Assembly: GCA_945787585.1 (NCBI GenBank)
Contig: CALZIG010000018.1
Coordinates: 1 to 5,861, forward strand
DNA length: 5,861 nucleotides
Source: an uncultured Gammaproteobacteria bacterium
GTDB lineage: Bacteria; Pseudomonadota; Gammaproteobacteria; SZUA-140
Direction of reading: 5' to 3'
Of this stretch, positions 1 to 5,346 are shown piece after piece; the first letter of the stretch is position 1; the number at the start of each line of letters is the position of its first letter. Position numbers and translations under genes: made by a program. The notes beneath the pieces were generated by a model, which did no database searches, was not told the origin of the DNA, and worked only from the letters and a program-made list of their open reading frames with translations.

Positions 1-37
1 GCAGGCTTTTGTTGAATTGAACATGCGCTAAGAAAAC

Positions 38-59
38 ACAATATAAATACAATATAAAT
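38..59. repeat. Perfect 11-bp tandem duplication
   Basis: The unit ACAATATAAAT occurs twice head to tail without mismatch. It is AT-rich and its period is close to one helical turn, so it could be a pair of protein-binding half-sites or simply slippage in low-complexity DNA. No gene inside the window starts next to it. Confidence 0.6.
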
Positions 60-64
60 CTGCT

Positions 65-80
65 TTATCATCTTATCATC
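65..80. repeat. Perfect 8-bp tandem duplication
   Basis: The unit TTATCATC occurs twice in direct succession, six bases after the 11-bp tandem repeat. It looks like a short replication-slippage product. A role as a binding site is possible, but nothing else in the sequence supports one. Confidence 0.5.
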
Positions 81-91
81 CTGAAATAATG

Positions 92-121
92 GTGGTAAGT
101 AGAGGTGTTACCACTTCACCT
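92..121. repeat. Overlapping inverted repeats (two alternative hairpins)
   Basis: GTGGTAA (92-98) is the exact reverse complement of TTACCAC (108-114), giving a 7-bp stem with a 9-base loop. Inside that loop AGGTG (103-107) can instead pair with CACCT (117-121). The two stems cannot easily form together: a pseudoknot would have only 2 bases to cross the 7-bp stem. On DNA this could be a dyad operator; on RNA it could be a pair of alternative hairpins. There is no T-run after it, so it is not an obvious intrinsic terminator. Confidence 0.4.
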
Positions 122-203
122 GGCGTTTTTCAAACTCATCAAACATCCTAAATTTTCATAGAATCCACAGAGTATAACTTTTCATTTTTATTTTCCAAGC
201 GAT

Positions 204-238
204 AAAAAACAGCCAAAACAATACATCTCTTATTGCTG
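204..238 (-). terminator. Weak candidate intrinsic terminator for the methyltransferase-GST unit
   Basis: Read on the minus strand, CAATA and TATTG (plus positions 231-235 and 219-223) form a 5-bp stem with a 7-base loop. CAG/CTG pairs outside it after a 6-base bulge, and a run of six T (209-204) follows. The T-run is good but the stem is short and AU-rich. It sits about 70 bases past the GST stop codon. The spacing and orientation suit a terminator for that unit; the stem strength does not make it convincing. Confidence 0.25.
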
Positions 239-306
239 TAAATAAGACATTTTACGCATAACATATTTCAGGTTTACAACAGTGCCGGGGCGTCCGAGGG
301 GCTCAT

Positions 307-951
307 TCAGAACACGATCACCGGTTCATCACCCTCTTCCCATTGTTGATATTTAGTCATCACGCTAGTAAATAGCGGTGTCACTAATAATTTTCTCAGC
401 CACGCCTGCAGGAAGGGGTATGGGCTATTTTCAAACCACTCGCTATTGACACTCGAAAACTGGCGAATAAACGGCACGATCGCCATATCAGCAAGGGTTG
501 GGCGTTCACACAGAAGATAGGATGCCACTGCCAGCTTTGCTTCCAGTTGCTGTAAAAAAACCTCACCTTCGGCTCGATAAACTTCCATTGGCTGCTGTGG
601 AAAACGATCCGCATATTTATAACGATCGAGCTGTGGTTTAAATTCACTATCGTTGTAAGCGATCAATCGTGCGCCTTCGGCGAGTCTTTCGGCACTCCCC
701 TTTAACCAGTCTTGCGGATCATGTTGATGCAACGCCCAGTACATAATCTCCATACTTTCAGCGATCACCTGTTGCTGACTCACCACCAGCACTGGCACTG
801 TCGCCTTCGGCGATATCAGCCGTAATGCCACGGGCTTATCTGCCAGCACGACCTCTCGGTGCACCACCTGAATACCGCTGACCCGCAACGCAAGCCGCGC
901 ACGTATCGCATAAGGGCAACGGCGAAAAGAGTACAAAATGGGATAGGTCAC
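307..951 (-). CDS. Glutathione S-transferase family protein, cysteine type
   Basis: This is a soluble thioredoxin-fold protein that probably binds glutathione and carries out conjugation, thiol transfer or peroxide-related chemistry; its substrate cannot be read from sequence. In the 214-residue form (GTG start at 951), the N-terminal thioredoxin-like domain has RRCPYAIRAR near residues 10-19. Its Cys-Pro is typical of Omega-like and SspA-like GSTs. The cis-proline loop KATVPVL lies near 49-55, and Glu65-Ser66 in AESMEIM is the usual site for the gamma-glutamyl group of glutathione. The helical C-terminal domain carries RPTLADMAI near 150-158, with the conserved N-capping Asp. Length is normal for the family. 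The start is uncertain: TTG at 957 directly follows the methyltransferase stop and GTG at 951 is two codons later. I prefer GTG because an AGGG lies 9 bases upstream and relatives begin close to P-I-L-Y-S. The TTG also has a spaced AAAGG, so the alternative adds two residues. It is second in the unit with the methyltransferase and almost certainly translationally coupled to it. Confidence 0.88.
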   Translation of the reverse strand: MTYPILYSFRRCPYAIRARLALRVSGIQVVHREVVLADKPVALRLISPKATVPVLVVSQQQVIAESMEIMYWALHQHDPQDWLKGSAERLAEGARLIAYNDSEFKPQLDRYKYADRFPQQPMEVYRAEGEVFLQQLEAKLAVASYLLCERPTLADMAIVPFIRQFSSVNSEWFENSPYPFLQAWLRKLLVTPLFTSVMTKYQQWEEGDEPVIVF

Positions 952-957
952 AGCCAA

Positions 958-1608
958 CTACCCTGGCCTTTCAGCTTTGCGCCACACACTGGCTAGCCAC
1001 GGCTGTTGAGCTCGAGGGACACCCGCTGGACGATAATAGTGCATCAACTCTACAAAGCCTGCTGTCAGCATATAATCACGCCAGGTTTCCAGATCGTAAT
1101 AAGCGCCGTAACGACCCCCGTTCCAGCCTTCTTCGTTATTGCCGCGCGGATTGGAACTAAACAGCACCCCGTGTGGCCTTAGCGTAGCATGCAGTGCCTG
1201 TAATGCCTGCGGCAGTGACTGGCGCGGCACATGAAATAGCGAGGCGTTGGCAAAGACGCCATCAACATGATTCTCTGGCAGGTCAAGGGTCACAAAATCC
1301 TGCTGCCATACCTCACAGCCACTGTAGGTGCGCGCCATATCGACAAAGCGCGCTGCGCCATCGACGCCGATCGCAATATGGCCAAGCTGCTTAAATGTTT
1401 TAAGATCGCGCCCCGGACCACAACCGACATCCAGAATGGTAAAGGGCGCTGTCGCCTCCGCCTGGACTTCAATATGTTGTAATAATGCTGTGATGTTCTG
1501 CTCGACATCATGATCAATCGTGCCAGCGAAAAAATCCTCGGCTTTCTGATTATAGTAGTCCAGCGTCGGGGTGGTGAACTCATTGAGCAATGGGGAGGGG
1601 TATTTCAT
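958..1608 (-). CDS. Class I SAM-dependent methyltransferase
   Basis: This 216-residue cytosolic protein probably transfers a methyl group from S-adenosylmethionine to an unidentified substrate. Motif I is ILDVGCGPG (58-66), the glycine-rich SAM loop. Motif II has Asp83 in IGVDGA, expected to hold the ribose hydroxyls. Asp104 in QQDFV is the usual adenine contact. The motif IV region is VDGVFANASLFHVP (115-128), and LRPHGVLF (143-150) is the conserved strand and turn before the C-terminal half. The N-terminal TLDYYNQKAEDF (15-26) is the lid helix seen in many small-molecule and lipid methyltransferases. The substrate class is not determined by these motifs. The ATG at 1608 has no Shine-Dalgarno sequence and lies 10 bases after a perfect TATAAT, suggesting near-leaderless translation. 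The gene ends in TAG immediately before the possible TTG start of the GST gene, in the same frame. It is divergent from the cyclase gene across 251 bases. Confidence 0.88.
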   Translation of the reverse strand: MKYPSPLLNEFTTPTLDYYNQKAEDFFAGTIDHDVEQNITALLQHIEVQAEATAPFTILDVGCGPGRDLKTFKQLGHIAIGVDGAARFVDMARTYSGCEVWQQDFVTLDLPENHVDGVFANASLFHVPRQSLPQALQALHATLRPHGVLFSSNPRGNNEEGWNGGRYGAYYDLETWRDYMLTAGFVELMHYYRPAGVPRAQQPWLASVWRKAERPG

Positions 1609-1618
1609 AATACAGGCG

Positions 1619-1624
1619 ATTATA
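1619..1624 (-). promoter_or_regulatory. Consensus -10 element (TATAAT) of the methyltransferase promoter
   Basis: The minus strand reads TATAAT exactly, with 10 bases between it and the methyltransferase ATG. No good -35 hexamer is found at 16-18 bases spacing (ATATTT at 17), although the DNA further upstream is AT-rich. Transcription would start only about 3-5 bases before the ATG, leaving no room for a ribosome binding site. Confidence 0.5.
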
Positions 1625-1764
1625 GCGTCAATGCCCGATCAAAATATACTATTGAAAACAATGAGTTCCTCAATATCCTTCTGTATTTCTTATAAAGCCA
1701 GCTATCAACTATTTTTCCAAAAACCACTGCTATGCTAAATATTATAAATATGTGCCTACTGGGA

Positions 1765-1779
1765 TGATAATAAATCTCA
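1765..1779. promoter_or_regulatory. Candidate Fur box upstream of the diguanylate cyclase
   Basis: TGATAATAAATCTCA matches the 7-1-7 Fur consensus (TGATAAT-n-ATTATCA) at 12 of 14 defined positions. It matches 13 of 14 if the common half-site variant ATTCTCA is allowed. It lies 80 bases upstream of the cyclase ATG and about 140 bases from the methyltransferase start, so it more likely acts on the cyclase. GATAAT at 1766-1771 could itself serve as a -10 element, with TTATAA (1742-1747) as a weak -35 at 18 bases, which would place Fur over the promoter. The region is AT-rich, so chance similarity is a real risk. Confidence 0.4.
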
Positions 1780-1842
1780 ATCACATATTTAACTTAACAG
1801 CCAAAAGGCCGACATATTAAGCACTATTATCAATTTTGGAAA

Positions 1843-1859
1843 TAAGGTTCAGAGCAACT
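1843..1859 (+). promoter_or_regulatory. Ribosome binding site that selects the ATG at 1860
   Basis: TAAGG (1843-1847) lies 12 bases before the ATG at 1860, and AGAG (1851-1854) lies 5 bases before it. The in-frame TTG at 1836, which would add eight residues, has no purine-rich sequence upstream. This favours the ATG. Confidence 0.5.
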
Positions 1860-3095
1860 ATGTCAGAGTCAGAGTATGACCTATCTGAAATAGGTCCACA
1901 GGAACTGGAACTGTGGCAAAAAGATCAGAAACTAGACGCTGATTTACGCGATTTTTTGTCTAAAGAAAACCTTTCAGACCAAAATTTTGACCAGCGATTT
2001 GGCGTTCTCCTCGCAACCTATGGCGAGATTGCCTACACTGAACTACTGAATTTTCTGTGTCATTTGGTATTCACGCCAGAAGTCGCTAAAACACATCTGG
2101 ATGAAATCCTTGCACTACGTAAAATAATGTCAACGCAGATGGACCGGGCAGTTGACCTCCGTGTCGCCATGATGCACTACTTCCTATCAGATATATCGGA
2201 CATATCATGTCTAGATAAACATAAAACAGTTGATATCACATTCTTTGAGCAAATGCAGGAGTCTGTATTCAAAGATGGACTGACTGGGCTGTTCAACTTT
2301 CGCTATCTCAAATCACATCTACCACAAGAGTTACATCGGGCCAAACGATACGGTTCAACTGTTTCGGCCATCATCTTCGATATTGATGATTTCAAGATCT
2401 ACAATGATCAACACGGTCATGAAATGGGCAATACTGCACTAAAAATATTTGCAGATATTTTGCAGCAGACAATACGGAAAATGGACTCCGCCATTCGCTA
2501 TGGTGGTGAAGAGTTTGTACTCATCCTCCCCGCAACACGGAAAGAAGGTGCGGTAATCGTATTTGAACGTATCCAGGAGGCCTTGCTAGCAGCCAATATT
2601 GCGCATGCCGAATCACAACCATTGGGACTGATCAGTGCCAGTGCCGGCATCGCCTCTTATCCGAGTGATACAGAAGACCCGGACAAACTGCTGGAACATG
2701 CCGATGCCGCAATGTATATGGCAAAATATACTGGAAAAAACAGATATCACTGTTACGGTGCAAACCGTAGATCAAGCTATCGAGTCAGAACCTGCCTGAA
2801 TGGCTGGTTCACCCTGGGTGGTGATAAAACAAAACACTCGCTAAATACGATAGACATTAGTGAGTCAGGCCTGTTAATTGAAACAGACCATAATATCCCC
2901 GTCGGAAGCCTCACGGAGGTTCACCTACGTATGCCGGATGGGCAGAGAGAGTTGCCTTTTCCCGCCCGCATCTTACGCCATCAACCCGGGGGCGGGCCGC
3001 CACACAGTTTTGCACTACAGTTAATCGAAATCCCGACACAAGATCGTTTACGGCTACAAAATTTTGTGCGTGATTATGCTGAAAAAAATAAGTAG
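1860..3095 (+). CDS. Diguanylate cyclase: helical N-terminal region, GGEEF domain, C-terminal PilZ domain
   Basis: The protein (411 residues from the ATG) is predicted to make cyclic di-GMP from two GTP and also to bind it. Residues 1 to about 130 look alpha-helical, have no predicted membrane segment and form an unidentified probable input region with YGEIAYTELLNFL near 54-66. The GGDEF domain starts at DGLTGLFNFRYL (139-150). It has FDIDDFK (173-179) with metal-binding Asp174, Asn182 in YNDQHGH, and the signature GGEEF (215-219), a catalytically competent variant. RKMD (206-209) is an RxxD inhibitory site placed five residues before GGEEF, so product inhibition is expected. The PilZ domain (about 303-405) keeps both ligand motifs: RSSYR (304-308, RxxxR) and DISESG (332-337, DxSxxG). 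There is no EAL domain. The gene stands alone, divergent from the methyltransferase and convergent with the FKBP gene. A candidate Fur box lies upstream. Family assignment is firm; the input signal and output target are unknown. Confidence 0.93.
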   Translation: MSESEYDLSEIGPQELELWQKDQKLDADLRDFLSKENLSDQNFDQRFGVLLATYGEIAYTELLNFLCHLVFTPEVAKTHLDEILALRKIMSTQMDRAVDLRVAMMHYFLSDISDISCLDKHKTVDITFFEQMQESVFKDGLTGLFNFRYLKSHLPQELHRAKRYGSTVSAIIFDIDDFKIYNDQHGHEMGNTALKIFADILQQTIRKMDSAIRYGGEEFVLILPATRKEGAVIVFERIQEALLAANIAHAESQPLGLISASAGIASYPSDTEDPDKLLEHADAAMYMAKYTGKNRYHCYGANRRSSYRVRTCLNGWFTLGGDKTKHSLNTIDISESGLLIETDHNIPVGSLTEVHLRMPDGQRELPFPARILRHQPGGGPPHSFALQLIEIPTQDRLRLQNFVRDYAEKNK

Positions 3096-3154
3096 GAAAG
3101 TGACGCAGTATAATCTATCTACACATCATCCATAGCTGATGACAGATGAATCTC

Positions 3155-3173
3155 AGGCGATAACATCGCTTTC
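3155..3173 (+). terminator. Weak hairpin terminator candidate after the diguanylate cyclase
   Basis: GCGAT (3157-3161) and ATCGC (3165-3169) form a stem with a three-base AAC loop, extended by one G-U and one A-U pair. TTTC follows, so the T-run is short. It lies 60 bases past the cyclase stop, in the 95-base gap between convergent genes, where a terminator is expected. On the minus strand there is no T-run, so it would not serve the FKBP gene. Confidence 0.35.
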
Positions 3174-3190
3174 ATTCTGACTATTAGTGA

Positions 3191-3643
3191 TTAGCGAATA
3201 TTCAACAATTCAACTTCAAATAGTAACGAGGCATTAGGGGGAATAGAACGTCCTGCCCCACGTGATCCGTAACCGAAGTCTGGCGGAATCATTAGTGTGC
3301 GCTGGCCGCCGACCTTCATTCCGACCACCCCCTGATCCCAGCCTTTAATCACTTGCTCCGCGCCAAGTCGAAAGCCAAATGGTTGACGACGATCACGTGA
3401 GCTATCAAACTTTTCACCCTTTTTATCTGCGGCATTATCATCATAAAGCCAACCGGTGTAGTGCACAGAGACCATTTTTCCGGGCTGAGCCTCGGCACCC
3501 TCACCCGTCACCACATCCGTTTTCATCAACGTTGTCACACCCACCTGCACCTTTGACGGTTGATCAGATGAGGAACAACCACTCAATGCAATGCCGGCTA
3601 CCAGCACAAGCATTAACGGAATAAAAATAAATCGGTTAATCAT
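3191..3643 (-). CDS. FKBP-type peptidyl-prolyl cis-trans isomerase, predicted lipoprotein
   Basis: The protein catalyses cis-trans isomerisation of X-Pro bonds and is predicted to be lipid-anchored on the periplasmic side. It has 150 residues. A basic start (MINR) and hydrophobic stretch lead to lipobox LSGC (20-23) with Cys23 as the lipidated residue. Ser24 follows rather than Asp, which in gammaproteobacteria favours outer-membrane sorting. After a short linker a single FKBP domain fills about 45-150. Residues matching the FKBP12 active site are all present: Tyr62 (VHYTG), Phe79-Asp80 (KFDSS), Phe89/Phe91, Val98-Ile99, Trp102 (VIKGW), Tyr125 and Phe142. A roughly seven-residue insertion relative to FKBP12 lies between VHYTGWL and KFDSS. 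The ATG at 3643 has an AGGAGA 8 bases upstream. An in-frame GTG at 3685 would put 14 polar residues before the signal peptide and is unlikely. There is no long N-terminal dimerisation domain as in Mip or FkpA. It lies 101 bases downstream of selO; I see no strong promoter in that gap. Confidence 0.93.
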   Translation of the reverse strand: MINRFIFIPLMLVLVAGIALSGCSSSDQPSKVQVGVTTLMKTDVVTGEGAEAQPGKMVSVHYTGWLYDDNAADKKGEKFDSSRDRRQPFGFRLGAEQVIKGWDQGVVGMKVGGQRTLMIPPDFGYGSRGAGRSIPPNASLLFEVELLNIR

Positions 3644-3651
3644 GGGGATTA

Positions 3652-3657
3652 TCTCCT
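3652..3657 (-). promoter_or_regulatory. Strong ribosome binding site for the FKBP lipoprotein
   Basis: The minus strand reads AGGAGA, 8 bases before the ATG at 3643. This decides the start in favour of the signal-peptide methionine over the in-frame GTG at 3685, which would place this site inside the coding sequence. Confidence 0.75.
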
Positions 3658-3744
3658 GATTCAAGTCTAATGATGGATTACGCACTTATACATCTGTGAT
3701 CAAGCTTTTATGATTACTCTGCTGTAGTGACATTAGCCAGCAAC

Positions 3745-5250
3745 TCAGGTACCACAAAAAGTTTGTTTAACTTCTTCTTCCGGCCGGGGCGGTCGCATGT
3801 ATTCAGCCTTACCCGCCTGATGGACGTACGGGGATTGCAACACTTCATGCAGTTCGTGAAACACAGAAAAATCGCCACGGTCTTCTGCGGCACGAATCGC
3901 TGCTTCGATCTGATGATTGCGCGGAATATAAACCGGATTCACCCGCTGCATCGCCGCCTGACGGGCTTCATCAGTTTGAGTTTCAGCACACAAGCGTTTA
4001 CGCCACTGAAGTAACCAGTCATCAATCTGCGATGGTTCGACAAACAGATCCCTGAGTGACTTTTCCTGCGTGGAGTAATCCGATGGACGTTGAGTCGTAA
4101 GCTGCGAAAGCGTGTGGAACGTCAACGTGAAGTCGGCCTGATTATCCGCCATCGTATTCAACAGCGCTTCAATGAGCGGTTTATCCTCGTCCGAAATGGA
4201 TTTATCTACATCCATCGTCAAACCACACTTCGCCCGCATGCCGTTCAACCAATGACGTTCATACGACTTAACATACCCTTGCAGGGCATCTTGCGCCATT
4301 TCAACTGAGATATCTGAATCTTCTGCCAATAGCGGTAATAACGTCTCTGCCAGGCGCGATAAATTCCACAGCCCTATTGAAGGTTGTTCGCTATAAGCGT
4401 AACGCCCGTGACGATCGATGAAGCTGTACACTTGATCATGCGCATAGCCATCCATAAATGCACAAGGCCCGTAATCTATCGTCTCGCCCACAATCGACAT
4501 GTTGTCGGTATTCATCACGCCATGAATAAAACCCACCTGCATCCAGCGGGCAATCAATGCTGCCTGATCCTCGGCCACTGCCTCAAATAAGGCCAGATAG
4601 CGATTTTTGGCCTCAGCGGCAACCGGGTAATGATGTTCAATCACATGATCAGCCAGCAGCTTCACCGATGCCGCATCTCCTCTCGCGGCAAAATACTGAA
4701 AGGTGCCGACGCGTACAAAACTTCGCGCAATCCGCGTGATGACACCGCCCGGCAGTAACTGCTCTCTCGCCACATTTTCACCGGTAGTCACAGCGGCTAA
4801 TGCACGCGTTGTCGGTATCCACAGTTTTTCCATCGCTTCACTAAGCAGATACTCACGCAGCACAGGGCCTAACGCAGCACGGCCATCACCGTTACGCGAA
4901 TAAGCAGTACGACCCGAGCCTTTCAATTGCATTGCAAAATAGTCCCCGTTGGGGGTCTCCATTTCACCCAGTAAAATCGCACGGCCATCACCAAGCTGCG
5001 GATTAAAGTGGCCAAATTGATGGCCCGCATAGGCCATCGCCAGCGGCGCCGCCCCGTCGGGCACTTGATTACCCGCAAACAGCGCGGCTAACTCTGCAGC
5101 ATCAATATTATCTGCGGTGATGCCTAGTGCCTCAGCAAGCCCTTGATTAAATTTAATCAGCGTTGGATGCGCAACCGGTGCAGGCGCACACTTTTCGTAA
5201 AATTCCTTACCAAGTTTGATGTAATGATGACTGAAAGGGATTTGAAGCAT
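3745..5250 (-). CDS. selO: Protein adenylyltransferase SelO (YdiU/UPF0061 family)
   Basis: SelO is a pseudokinase that transfers AMP from ATP to hydroxyl side chains of proteins and is linked to the oxidative stress response. The 501-residue length is normal for bacterial forms. The atypical kinase fold shows GDGR (87-90), the lysine motif QLKGSGRT with Lys110, Glu133 in LREYLLSEAM, Arg173 in ITRIARS, the catalytic-loop NTDNMS with Asp249 and Asn250, and Asp259 in DYGP, equivalent to the kinase DFG Asp. These align with the Pseudomonas syringae residues known for ATP and metal binding at a constant offset of three, so the enzyme looks intact. The C-terminus is FCGT, with Cys499 third from the end, where animal SelO carries selenocysteine. 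The E. coli partner Cys272 is not conserved: Tyr275 occupies that place, while Cys263 is nearby in DYGPCAFMDGY. The ATG at 5250 has AGGT four bases upstream. It follows rlmJ by 96 bases and precedes the FKBP gene by 101, all on one strand. Confidence 0.96.
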   Translation of the reverse strand: MLQIPFSHHYIKLGKEFYEKCAPAPVAHPTLIKFNQGLAEALGITADNIDAAELAALFAGNQVPDGAAPLAMAYAGHQFGHFNPQLGDGRAILLGEMETPNGDYFAMQLKGSGRTAYSRNGDGRAALGPVLREYLLSEAMEKLWIPTTRALAAVTTGENVAREQLLPGGVITRIARSFVRVGTFQYFAARGDAASVKLLADHVIEHHYPVAAEAKNRYLALFEAVAEDQAALIARWMQVGFIHGVMNTDNMSIVGETIDYGPCAFMDGYAHDQVYSFIDRHGRYAYSEQPSIGLWNLSRLAETLLPLLAEDSDISVEMAQDALQGYVKSYERHWLNGMRAKCGLTMDVDKSISDEDKPLIEALLNTMADNQADFTLTFHTLSQLTTQRPSDYSTQEKSLRDLFVEPSQIDDWLLQWRKRLCAETQTDEARQAAMQRVNPVYIPRNHQIEAAIRAAEDRGDFSVFHELHEVLQSPYVHQAGKAEYMRPPRPEEEVKQTFCGT

Positions 5251-5285
5251 ATTGACCTGAAATTAACCGCGAAAATGAATGAAGA

Positions 5286-5291
5286 ATTATA
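5286..5291 (-). promoter_or_regulatory. Consensus -10 element upstream of selO
   Basis: The minus strand reads TATAAT, 35 bases before the selO ATG. TGG precedes an overlapping TATATA, so an extended -10 is possible. The -35 position at 17 bases (CCGATT) is poor. This would let selO be transcribed independently of rlmJ, whose stop lies just upstream. Confidence 0.4.
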
Positions 5292-5346
5292 TACCATTTA
5301 GTGGATGAAATCGGCGAGGCTTATGGTTAACCTCCCTGCTTAAGAG

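Larger units (their letters stand above)
1..306. other. AT-rich non-coding stretch downstream of the GST gene
   Basis: I see no convincing coding frame on either strand in these 306 bases. The sequence is visibly richer in A and T than the flanking genes. It holds two short perfect tandem repeats (38-59 and 65-80), an inverted repeat cluster (92-121) and a weak hairpin followed by a T-run on the minus strand (204-238). It lies downstream of the methyltransferase-GST unit, so it must contain that unit's transcription end. The outermost part may also include the control region of a gene beyond the left edge. No tRNA-like or other structured RNA gene is apparent. Confidence 0.6.

Noticed and set aside
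1290..1583. Minus-strand open frame in a different frame inside the methyltransferase
   Set aside because: It is an out-of-frame shadow, rich in Arg and Ser and without motifs, inside a gene with intact SAM-binding motifs.
1618..1631. TTGACG (1626-1631, minus strand) as the -35 for the methyltransferase
   Set aside because: It sits one base from the TATAAT, far too close for a sigma-70 promoter.
1510..1695. Plus-strand open frame of 61 codons running from inside the methyltransferase into the divergent region
   Set aside because: Half of it is antisense to the methyltransferase, and no ribosome binding site or recognisable protein feature was seen.
1836..1859. TTG at 1836 as the start of the diguanylate cyclase
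   Set aside because: It has no ribosome binding site upstream, while the ATG at 1860 does, and the extra eight residues match no recognisable family feature.
3126..3142. TCATC/GATGA inverted repeat after the diguanylate cyclase
   Set aside because: The stem is only five pairs with a 7-base loop and no T-run; the hairpin at 3155-3171 is a better terminator candidate.
3644..3685. In-frame GTG at 3685 as an upstream start for the FKBP gene
   Set aside because: It would put 14 polar residues ahead of a normal lipoprotein signal peptide, whereas the ATG at 3643 has a well-spaced AGGAGA.
3698..3703. TTGATC as a -35 element for the FKBP gene
   Set aside because: The hexamer at 17 bases spacing is TAATCC, a poor -10, and the nearby TATAAG lies too close to pair with it.
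5325..5332. GGTTAACC palindrome between rlmJ and selO
   Set aside because: An 8-base palindrome has no loop or T-run to act as a terminator and is short enough to occur by chance.
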